Shown here piece by piece: positions 1 to 7,455 of a stretch of DNA of 64,000 nt. A program made the position numbers and the translations under genes. The notes beneath the pieces are model-generated. The model was not told the origin of the DNA, made no database searches, and saw only the letters and a list, made by a program, of their open reading frames with translations. Source of the stretch: Alcanivorax sp. 24 (GTDB lineage Bacteria > Pseudomonadota > Gammaproteobacteria > Pseudomonadales > Alcanivoracaceae); assembly GCF_004360225.1 (NCBI RefSeq), contig NZ_SNUA01000001.1, positions 186,001-250,000 of the forward strand, in the 5' to 3' direction. Numbering within the stretch: position 1 is the first letter of the stretch; every line of letters starts with the position of its first letter.

Positions 1-1961
1 TGCTCGATGGTGTGATGCCGGAAATCACCTGGCTGGATGACAGTCAGGCGTTGACCTACCTGCACGGGACCGTCTCCACGCGCCGCTATGAGATAGGCGT
101 TCCCGAGGTGCCGTTCCATCTGGATGCGCTACTGACCGACTGCCCGCTGGTTGGTGGCTTGGCGCCCATGCTGGGCGATCACCATCTGCGCGTGGTGTCG
201 GTGCGCGGCTTTCCGACCTCAACCTGGCCGGGGATTCTAGACGACCTCAACCGTCTGGGGTTCACCTATCGCTGGAGCACGCGCTTTCTGTGCCTCGACA
301 AAACCGAGGCGGAAAGGGAACTGGGCCGTCTGCGCCGCCAGTGGTTCGCCAAACGCAAGAACGTGGTGGCGCTACTGCGCGAGACGATCTTCCAGCAGGA
401 AAGCCCGCTCGTGGATACCGACGCCAACAACAAGGCGGCGGACGCCGATGCGGCCCTGCAGGAATTGGGCAGCGATCAAGTTGCCTTCGGCTATCTGACG
501 GCCACGGTCACCGTGATGGACACGGATGCTGACGTGGCCGAGGAGAAGCTGCGGATGGTGGAGCGTGTCATCCAGGGACGCGGGTTCGTGACCATTCCTG
601 AAACGCTCAACGCGGTGGACGCCTGGCTGTCCTCGATCCCCGGTAACGCCTATGCGAATGTGCGTCAGCCCATTGTCTCGACACTGAACCTGGCGCACCT
701 GATGCCGGTCTCGGCGGTCTGGGCGGGGCCGGAGAGGAACGATCACCTGGATGGCCCTCCGCTGATCGTCACCCGCACTGATGGCGCCACACCGTTCCGG
801 CTGGTGACGCACATCGGCGACGTGGGGCATACCCTCGTCGTGGGGCCGACGGGCATGGGCAAGTCGGTGTTGCTGGCCATGCTGGCCATGCAGTTTCGCC
901 GTTACCCCGGTTCGCGCATCTTCGCCTTCGACATGGGCCGATCCATGCGGGCCACTATCCTGGGTTTGGGCGGCGAGCATTACGACCTGAGCGCGGACGG
1001 CGGTATCGCCTTCCAGCCGTTGGCGCGCATTGACCAGGAAAGCTATCGCACCTGGGCCGCCGAGTGGGTGGAAGGCCGCTTGTTGTACGAAGGCGTGGAG
1101 GTCGGCCCCGACGAGAAGGCGGCCATCTGGTCGGCGCTGAGCAGCCTTGCCGGTGCACCGCAGGAGCAGCGCACCATGACCGGCTTGTCCGTGCTGTTGC
1201 AATCGAACGCGCTGCGCCAGGCGCTAGCGCCCTATGTGCTTGGCGGTGCCCACGGCAAGCTGTTGGATGCCGAGCAGGACCGGCTCGGCAGCGCCGACGT
1301 ACAGGGCTTCGAGATGGAAGAACTAATGCATAGCAAGGCGGCGGTGCTAGCCGTACTGGGCTATCTGTTCGCGCGCTTTGACGAACGCTTCGACGGCGCC
1401 CCCTCGCTATTGATCCTCGACGAGTCCTGGCTGTTCCTTGACGACCCGGTGTTCGCCGCACGCATCCGGCAGTGGCTCAAGACGCTGCGCAAGAAGAACG
1501 TCAGCGTCATCTTCGCCACGCAGTCGCTAGCTGACATCAAAGACTCCAGCATTGCGCCGGCCATCATCGAAAGCTGTGCCAGCCGCATCTTCCTGCCCAA
1601 CCCGCAGGCCACCGAGCCGCAGATTCGCACCATTTACGAGGGCTTCGGCCTCAACGGTCGGCAGATCGAAATCGTCGCCACCGCCGAACCCAAGCGGGAT
1701 TACTACTACCAGTCGCGGCTGGGTAATCGACTGTTTGACCTCGACCTGGGACCAGTCGCATTGGCGTTTGCGGGGGCTTCCACTCCGCAGGATCAACGCG
1801 CCATCGACCGTGTGCTGTTGGATGCCGGCGAACCCGGATTCGCCGGTGCCTGGCTGCGTCATCGCGGCCTCGACTGGGGCGCCGACCTGCTGCCTTCGTT
1901 CCCCGACCTGGTCCCGGCTGCCTCTCGCTTTACCAACCAACCTCAGGAGAATCCACCATGA
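1..1961 (+). CDS. trbE: Conjugal transfer ATPase TrbE (VirB4-like), 5' partial
   Basis: TrbE is the VirB4/CagE-type ATPase that powers assembly and operation of the mating-pair-formation type IV secretion system at the inner membrane. The reading frame is open from the first base, so the N-terminus lies outside the window; about 650 residues remain of a family usually near 800. The Walker A motif GPTGMGKS is encoded around 844-867 and the Walker B stretch LLILDESWLF around 1409-1440. An internal GTG-ATG at 12-17 is not the true start. The last codons overlap the trbJ start by 4 bases (ATGA), which supports one operon. Confidence 0.95.
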   Translation, partial: LDGVMPEITWLDDSQALTYLHGTVSTRRYEIGVPEVPFHLDALLTDCPLVGGLAPMLGDHHLRVVSVRGFPTSTWPGILDDLNRLGFTYRWSTRFLCLDKTEAERELGRLRRQWFAKRKNVVALLRETIFQQESPLVDTDANNKAADADAALQELGSDQVAFGYLTATVTVMDTDADVAEEKLRMVERVIQGRGFVTIPETLNAVDAWLSSIPGNAYANVRQPIVSTLNLAHLMPVSAVWAGPERNDHLDGPPLIVTRTDGATPFRLVTHIGDVGHTLVVGPTGMGKSVLLAMLAMQFRRYPGSRIFAFDMGRSMRATILGLGGEHYDLSADGGIAFQPLARIDQESYRTWAAEWVEGRLLYEGVEVGPDEKAAIWSALSSLAGAPQEQRTMTGLSVLLQSNALRQALAPYVLGGAHGKLLDAEQDRLGSADVQGFEMEELMHSKAAVLAVLGYLFARFDERFDGAPSLLILDESWLFLDDPVFAARIRQWLKTLRKKNVSVIFATQSLADIKDSSIAPAIIESCASRIFLPNPQATEPQIRTIYEGFGLNGRQIEIVATAEPKRDYYYQSRLGNRLFDLDLGPVALAFAGASTPQDQRAIDRVLLDAGEPGFAGAWLRHRGLDWGADLLPSFPDLVPAASRFTNQPQENPP

Positions 1962-2686
1962 AGCAGTGTCTTCTCGCCATCGCCGTCGCGGCTATGCTCG
2001 GCACCGTGTCTACTGCCCAGGCCCAATGGGTCGTGGTCGATCCCACGAATCTTGTGCAGAACGCGCTGACCGCCATTCGCACACTGGAGCAGATCAATAA
2101 CCAGATCAATCAGCTTCAGAACGAAGCGCGGATGCTGACGAACCAGGCGCGCAATCTGGCGGGTCTGGATTTCAACGTCGTCAACCGGCTGCGCTCGACG
2201 CTGGCCACCACCGAACGCCTGATCGCCGAGGCGCAGGGGTTGGCCTATGACGTACAGAACCTCGACCGCGAGTTCGCGCGGCTGTACCCCGAGGAGTACG
2301 CCGCCACCGTCAGCGGCGATCAGATGTACCAGGATGCGCAGGAACGCTGGCGGCACACGCTTGACGGGCTGCACACCGCGATGCGGGTACAGGCGCAGGC
2401 GTCGCAGAACCTGCGCGATGACGAAAGCGCGCTGGTCGATCTGGTGGGTCAGAGCCAGTCGGCGGAAGGCGCTTTGCAAGCCATGCAGGCCACCAATCAG
2501 CTACTGGCCTTACAGGCCAAGCAATCGATTCAGGCGCAACAGCTTCAGATCACCCAGGAGCGGGCGGCGGCGCTGGAGCTGGCACGCCAGGCTGCCGCCA
2601 CCGAGCGAGCCCGTGAGGTGCGGCGCCGCTTTCTCGGTACCGGCACCCCCTACACGCCGCAGCGTGTGGATTTTTATTCCAACTGA
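1958..2686 (+). CDS. trbJ: P-type conjugative transfer protein TrbJ
   Basis: TrbJ is the VirB5-like periplasmic or pilus-associated component of the Trb type IV secretion system. The 242-residue product begins with a clear signal peptide (MKQCLLAIAVAAMLGTVSTAQA) followed by a long, mainly helical region rich in Q, N, A and R (for example EQINNQINQLQNEARML), typical of the coiled-coil TrbJ body. The start is fixed by an AGGAGA ribosome site 7 bases upstream and the ATGA overlap with trbE. trbL follows after 12 bases. No trbK entry-exclusion gene is visible between them. Confidence 0.93.
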   Translation: MKQCLLAIAVAAMLGTVSTAQAQWVVVDPTNLVQNALTAIRTLEQINNQINQLQNEARMLTNQARNLAGLDFNVVNRLRSTLATTERLIAEAQGLAYDVQNLDREFARLYPEEYAATVSGDQMYQDAQERWRHTLDGLHTAMRVQAQASQNLRDDESALVDLVGQSQSAEGALQAMQATNQLLALQAKQSIQAQQLQITQERAAALELARQAAATERAREVRRRFLGTGTPYTPQRVDFYSN

Positions 2687-2698
2687 CGAGGTCGGGCC

Positions 2699-4066
2699 AT
2701 GAATGACGTGACGGTCATCGATCGCTTCCTCAACACCTTCTCCACCTACATCGACTCGGGGTTTGGGTTGTTGCAGGGCGAGGTCGCGTTCCTGACCGCC
2801 ACGCTGATCATCATCGACATGACCCTCGCCGGTTTGTACTGGGCGATGAGCCACGCCACCGGTCAGGGCGAAGACGTGATCGCCAGGCTGCTCCGCAAGG
2901 TGCTCTATGTCGGTGCCTTCGCCTACATCATCGGCAACTTCAACTGGCTGGCGGGCATCGTGTTCCGTTCCTTCGCCGGCCTCGGCCTGACGGCCACCGG
3001 CTCGTCGCTGACGATGGAGCACTTTCTGCAACCGGGTCGGCTGGCCAAGACTGGCATCGATGCGGCGGCGCCGATTTTGGAACAGATCGGCGACATGGCG
3101 GGCTTCCCCGAGGTGTTCGTCAATCTCGATCCCATCGTGGTGATGTTCCTCGCCTGGCTGGTGGTGATCCTGTGCTTCTTCATCCTGTCGATCCAGCTCT
3201 TCATCACGCTCATCGAGTTCAAGTTGACCACGTTGGCGGGTTTCGTGCTGGTGCCGTTTGCCTTGTGGAACAAGACCGCGTTTCTCGCCGAGAAGGTGCT
3301 GGGTAATGTGGTGTCCTCCGGCGTCAAGGTGCTGGTGCTGGCCGTGATCGTCGGTATCGGTACCGGCTTGTTTGCGGAGTTCCAGGTGCATCCGGACGAG
3401 CCGTCCATCGATCACGCGTTGGTCATCATGCTGGCTTCGCTCGCCTTGCTGGCGTTGGGCATCTTCGGGCCGGGTATTGCCACCGGGCTGATTTCCGGTG
3501 GGCCGCAATTGGGTGCCGGTGCGATGGCCGGTGCTGCGGTCGGCGCCGCCGGAACCGCCGTGGCCGTTGGTGCGGCTGCAACGGGTGTGGGCGGAGCCGT
3601 CATGGCCGGAGCACGCATGGCCCCGGCCGCCGCCAGATTGGCCGGTACGGGGGCACGTACTGCCACCTCGACAGTCGGTAGCGCTCGATCGGCATTCCAG
3701 GCCGGTTCGACCGCCGCCGGTGGCGGCCTCAAGGGGGCGGCGGCGGGCTTCGGCAATGTCGCCAGGTCCGGCGCTCAAGCCGCCGGGCGTGGCACGGTCG
3801 CTCGTGTCTCCGCTGCCGGGCAGCGCATGGTGGCTCCCTTCCGCGCGGGCTGGAACGGCTCGTCTACCGATGATAGCGCGGGCGGCGGCGCCACTGGAAC
3901 GGGCCAGACCGCGACATCGCAACCCCAACAACAACCTGCTTGGGCCAAACGCCTGCACCGTCGCCAGCAGATCACCCAGGCCGCCACGACGACCGCCCAT
4001 ACCTTGCGCGGTGGTGACAGTGGCGGTGCGGGTTCCGGCCCAAGTTTGCGTGATTCCGATACCTGA
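2699..4066 (+). CDS. trbL: P-type conjugative transfer protein TrbL
   Basis: TrbL is the VirB6-like polytopic inner-membrane channel component of the mating-pair-formation apparatus. The 455-residue protein has an N-terminal half with about six hydrophobic segments (roughly residues 25-265), then an Ala/Gly-rich low-complexity part and a hydrophilic, Gln-rich C-terminal tail (residues about 370-455). This layout and length are usual for TrbL. It lies between trbJ and trbF on the same strand with gaps of 12 and 18 bases. The repetitive Ala/Gly codons give long spurious reading frames on the other strand. Confidence 0.93.
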   Translation: MNDVTVIDRFLNTFSTYIDSGFGLLQGEVAFLTATLIIIDMTLAGLYWAMSHATGQGEDVIARLLRKVLYVGAFAYIIGNFNWLAGIVFRSFAGLGLTATGSSLTMEHFLQPGRLAKTGIDAAAPILEQIGDMAGFPEVFVNLDPIVVMFLAWLVVILCFFILSIQLFITLIEFKLTTLAGFVLVPFALWNKTAFLAEKVLGNVVSSGVKVLVLAVIVGIGTGLFAEFQVHPDEPSIDHALVIMLASLALLALGIFGPGIATGLISGGPQLGAGAMAGAAVGAAGTAVAVGAAATGVGGAVMAGARMAPAAARLAGTGARTATSTVGSARSAFQAGSTAAGGGLKGAAAGFGNVARSGAQAAGRGTVARVSAAGQRMVAPFRAGWNGSSTDDSAGGGATGTGQTATSQPQQQPAWAKRLHRRQQITQAATTTAHTLRGGDSGGAGSGPSLRDSDT

Positions 4067-4084
4067 TCCTTTAGGAGAACCCTT

Positions 4085-4789
4085 ATGCGATTCAAACGAC
4101 CGAGGGTGCGCTATGCGGAATCTCCGCAACCGGCCACCCCGTACCAATCCGCCGCCCAGGTGTGGGACGAGCGCATCGGCTCGGCGCGTGTGCAGGCGAA
4201 GAACTGGCGCTTGATGGCTTTCGGCTGCCTGGTGCTGGCGTTGCTGATGGCCGGTGGTCTGGTGTGGCGTTCGGCGCAGTCCATCGTCACGCCCTACGTG
4301 GTGGAGGTGGATCAAGCCGGACAGTTGCGCGCCGTGGGCGAAGCCGCCACGCCGTACCGGCCCAATGACGCGCAGATCGCGCATCATCTGGCGCGTTTCG
4401 TGACGCTAGTGCGCGCGCTGTCCATCGACCCGGTTGTAGTACGGCAGAACTGGCTCAATGCCTACGACTACACCACTGACATGGGCGCGGCGGTGCTCAA
4501 TGACTATGCCCGCACCAACGATCCCTTCGCTCGCATCGGCAAGGAGACGGTGACGGTACAGATCACCAGTGTCGTGCGTGCCAGCGACTCGTCGTTCAAC
4601 GTGCGCTGGACCGAACGCCGCTACGTCAATGGTGCTGCCGCCGGGCTGGAGCGCTGGACGGCTGTGGTGTCCATCGTGTTGCAAACCCCGCGCACCGAAG
4701 ACCGTTTGCGCAAGAACCCCTTGGGCATCTACGTCAATGGCCTGTCGTGGAGCCGTGAACTGGATACGTCCGAAGGAGCCCAGCCATGA
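4085..4789 (+). CDS. trbF: Conjugal transfer protein TrbF (VirB8-like)
   Basis: TrbF is the VirB8-like bitopic inner-membrane protein that bridges the inner-membrane and core complexes of the secretion channel. The 234-residue protein has a short cytoplasmic N-terminus, one transmembrane segment at about residues 40-60 (LMAFGCLVLALLMAGGLVW), then a periplasmic NTF2-like domain ending in NPLGIYVNGLSWSREL, a conserved TrbF/VirB8 ending. AGGAGA upstream of the ATG supports the start. The stop overlaps the trbG ATG by 4 bases. Confidence 0.95.
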   Translation: MRFKRPRVRYAESPQPATPYQSAAQVWDERIGSARVQAKNWRLMAFGCLVLALLMAGGLVWRSAQSIVTPYVVEVDQAGQLRAVGEAATPYRPNDAQIAHHLARFVTLVRALSIDPVVVRQNWLNAYDYTTDMGAAVLNDYARTNDPFARIGKETVTVQITSVVRASDSSFNVRWTERRYVNGAAAGLERWTAVVSIVLQTPRTEDRLRKNPLGIYVNGLSWSRELDTSEGAQP

Positions 4790-5778
4790 ACCCATTTTTA
4801 CGTTTTTACGCGTTGCCACTGATCCTGCTGGTCCTATCGGGCTGCGCCACGCAGGGCAAGCCGCCACCCGCTATCTCTCTTGATGAGCCAGTGTTAGCTC
4901 AGCCCTTGCCCGAGCCGCCCCTGCCGGTGGAAGTGGTGGCGGTGCCCGAAGTGCTACCGATGCCGGGGCAGATGAAACTACTGCCGGAGGCCGAGGAAGC
5001 GGACTCCGCATCTGAGCCCGACGATGAAACCGTGCGTGTTTCCAGGGCCAATGAGGAAGCGCGCATGGCCCCGACTCGTGAGGGCTACGTCAATGCCATC
5101 CAGGTCTGGCCTTTCACCGACGGCGCACTGTATCAAGTCTATTCTGCGGTCGGACGTGTGACGGTGATCGCGCTCCAGCCGGGCGAAGAACTGGTTACGG
5201 TGGCGGCTGGGGACACCGTGCGCTGGGTCGTGGGCGACACCTCCAGCGGTACCGGCGACGACCGGCGCGTCAATGTGCTGGTCAAGCCGATCCGTTCGGG
5301 CCTGCAAACTAATCTGGTCATCACCACCAGTCGGCGCACTTACCTGATCGAACTGTCCTCGACGGACAAGGCCTGGATGGCGTCGGTGTCCTGGGACTAT
5401 CCGCGCGACCAGATGCTGGCCTTGCAGCGCCGGAATCAGGCAGCGGAGGCGGCCACACCTATTGATACCGGCCTGGCGCTGGAAAACCTGCGCTTTCGTT
5501 ACGCGATTAGCGGCAGTCAGCCGCCCTGGAAACCGCTGCGCGCCTTCGACGACGGACGAAAGGTCTATATCCAATTCCCGGTGGGCATCGCACAAGGCGA
5601 GCTACCACCGCTGTTCGTGATCGGCGCCGAGGGGGATGGGCAACTGGTGAACTACCGGTTCCGTCCACCGTATTACATCGTCGATCGGCTGTTCGGGGCA
5701 GCCGAGCTGCGCCTGGGCGGCGACAAGGGCGACGTAGTGCGCATCGAACGCACTGACGGCGTGGCACGGAGGGACTGA
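4786..5778 (+). CDS. trbG: P-type conjugative transfer protein TrbG (VirB9-like lipoprotein)
   Basis: TrbG is the VirB9-like part of the outer-membrane core complex. The N-terminus MNPFLRFYALPLILLVLSGC is a lipoprotein signal with a lipobox Cys at residue 20. A Pro/Glu-rich linker follows, then the CagX/VirB9 beta-rich domain, ending with the typical NYRFRPPYYIVDRLF segment. Length (330 residues) is normal. It overlaps trbF by 4 bases and is followed 2 bases later by trbI, so the three are translated from one message. Confidence 0.95.
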   Translation: MNPFLRFYALPLILLVLSGCATQGKPPPAISLDEPVLAQPLPEPPLPVEVVAVPEVLPMPGQMKLLPEAEEADSASEPDDETVRVSRANEEARMAPTREGYVNAIQVWPFTDGALYQVYSAVGRVTVIALQPGEELVTVAAGDTVRWVVGDTSSGTGDDRRVNVLVKPIRSGLQTNLVITTSRRTYLIELSSTDKAWMASVSWDYPRDQMLALQRRNQAAEAATPIDTGLALENLRFRYAISGSQPPWKPLRAFDDGRKVYIQFPVGIAQGELPPLFVIGAEGDGQLVNYRFRPPYYIVDRLFGAAELRLGGDKGDVVRIERTDGVARRD

Positions 5779-5780
5779 AT

Positions 5781-7070
5781 ATGAGTCAGGAAGAGACGGC
5801 CGACCGGGCCACACCGCAAGCGGATAAAGTCTCCCCCCACAGCGTGACCCTACGTGCCCAACCGCGTCCGGTGACGCGACTGAACCGGCGCACCTTGGCG
5901 ATCCTGACCGGCGGTCTGGCGGTCGCCATGCTCGGGGCCACACTCTGGTCATTGCAGCCGCCACAGCGCAGGGGTAGCGAGCAGACGGAGCTGTACAACG
6001 TCGAGCGTGTGTCACGCTCCGAAGAGCTGGAGCAGCTGCCCTCCGACTATTCCAAGCTGCCACCTGACGTACCGCCCGAGGTGCCGGCGTTGGGGCCGCC
6101 GTTACCGGGGGATCTGGGACCAGCCATCGTGAACGCGCAACAGCCAGCGGTGGCCAGCTATTCGGCTCCTGGCTATGATCCCGCCGATGCGCTACGCGAA
6201 GAGACCGAAGCCGCAGCCGCTTCGTCGCTGTTCTTCCAGACCGGCAACCGAAACCCAGCCACCACGGCAGTCACGGTATCGTCGCCGTCTTCTATGCCAG
6301 ACGGGAGCAACACCTTGGCAGCTTTTGATGCGCTGGCCGGCGGAGCGGTCTCGACGGGTGTACAACCGGCTGATCCGACCGCCGTCCAGAACCGGCAAGA
6401 CCAGAAAGAGGCTTTCCTGAAATCCGGTTCTACGGAAACCCGTAATGCCGGGCACCTGCAACTGCCCGATTCACCGTATCAGGTCATGGCCGGTACGGTG
6501 ATCGCGGGGGCACTGGTGACAGGCATCCAATCCGACCTGCCGGGCGATGTGATCGCCACGGTCACGGAGCCGATCTACGACACAGCTACCGGCCAACACC
6601 TGCTGATCCCGCAGGGCTCCCGTATCCTGGGCCGCTACAACAGTCAGGTCAGTTACGGGCAGAGCCGGGTTCAAGTCGTCTGGAACCGCATCATTCTGCC
6701 GGATACATCCTCACTGACGCTCGACAGCCTGGTCGGCACCGATCCAGCTGGCTATGCCGGTTTGGAGGATGGCGTCGATTGGCACTGGGACCGAATCTTT
6801 GCCGGCGCCGTGCTGACAACGCTGCTGGGTGTCGGCGCCGAACTGGCCGCGCCGGAAAACCGGCAGGACGGTGATCGCGTCATCATCGCTGGCCGCGACA
6901 GCGCGCAAGACAGCATCAATCAGGTTGGCCAGGAGATGACCCGGCGCAACCTGAACATCCAACCCACCTTGACGGAGCGGCCCGGCTTGCCAGTACGCAT
7001 TATCGTCAACCGCGATTTGGTACTCCGTCCTTACCAGCCACCGTTCTTCAATCAGGGAGCCTTACAATGA
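5781..7070 (+). CDS. trbI: Conjugal transfer protein TrbI (VirB10-like)
   Basis: TrbI is the VirB10-like energy-sensing scaffold that spans from the inner membrane to the outer-membrane core complex. The 429-residue protein has a cytoplasmic N-terminus, one transmembrane segment near residues 37-56, a Pro-rich periplasmic linker, and the VirB10 beta-barrel domain (from about residue 225: YQVMAGTVIAGALVTGI through LLIPQGSRILGRYNSQV). It closes the visible trb series. The stop overlaps the following DUF2274 start by 4 bases. Confidence 0.95.
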   Translation: MSQEETADRATPQADKVSPHSVTLRAQPRPVTRLNRRTLAILTGGLAVAMLGATLWSLQPPQRRGSEQTELYNVERVSRSEELEQLPSDYSKLPPDVPPEVPALGPPLPGDLGPAIVNAQQPAVASYSAPGYDPADALREETEAAAASSLFFQTGNRNPATTAVTVSSPSSMPDGSNTLAAFDALAGGAVSTGVQPADPTAVQNRQDQKEAFLKSGSTETRNAGHLQLPDSPYQVMAGTVIAGALVTGIQSDLPGDVIATVTEPIYDTATGQHLLIPQGSRILGRYNSQVSYGQSRVQVVWNRIILPDTSSLTLDSLVGTDPAGYAGLEDGVDWHWDRIFAGAVLTTLLGVGAELAAPENRQDGDRVIIAGRDSAQDSINQVGQEMTRRNLNIQPTLTERPGLPVRIIVNRDLVLRPYQPPFFNQGALQ

Positions 7071-7294
7071 CCACCACCCGAAAGTTACGTCTTGGTCCGC
7101 TGCCCAGCACCCAGACCACCAAGCTGACCTTCGCCTGCCCGGCCAGCCTGAAGGCTGACCTCGATCGCTATGCCGCGTTGCACGCGCAGACCTATGGGGA
7201 GGCGGTTGATGCGGTGACGCTGGTCCCGCATATGCTGGAGGCATTTATGGCGAGAGATCGAGGATTTAGGAAGGCAGCCCTCCCTGAAATGTAA
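7067..7294 (+). CDS. DUF2274 family protein at the end of the trb operon
   Basis: This 75-residue hydrophilic protein starts MTTTRKLRLGPLPSTQTTKL and matches the small DUF2274 family that regularly follows trbI in ICEs. It contains KADLDRYAALHAQTYGEAVD, a basic helix-turn-helix-like stretch that resembles small ribbon-helix-helix proteins. The ATG overlaps the trbI stop, so it is translationally coupled. Its function is unknown; a regulatory or DNA-binding role is only inferred from composition and position. Confidence 0.85.
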   Translation: MTTTRKLRLGPLPSTQTTKLTFACPASLKADLDRYAALHAQTYGEAVDAVTLVPHMLEAFMARDRGFRKAALPEM

Positions 7295-7455
7295 CAATAT
7301 GTCAGAATAACCCTTAAAATGGCTGACGCCAGCTAGGAGTGAGCGTGTTTCCTAAGGTGGACACAAATAGTCGGGTATGGTGGCAATAATAACACCACTG
7401 TCATTGGCTCCTTTGCGATGTGACAGAAGAATTGGGAAATAATTAAGGGGAACGC

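Noticed and set aside
2510-4387. A 625-codon reading frame on the minus strand
   Set aside because: It is antisense to trbL and trbF; low-complexity Ala/Gly codons of trbL keep the opposite strand open.
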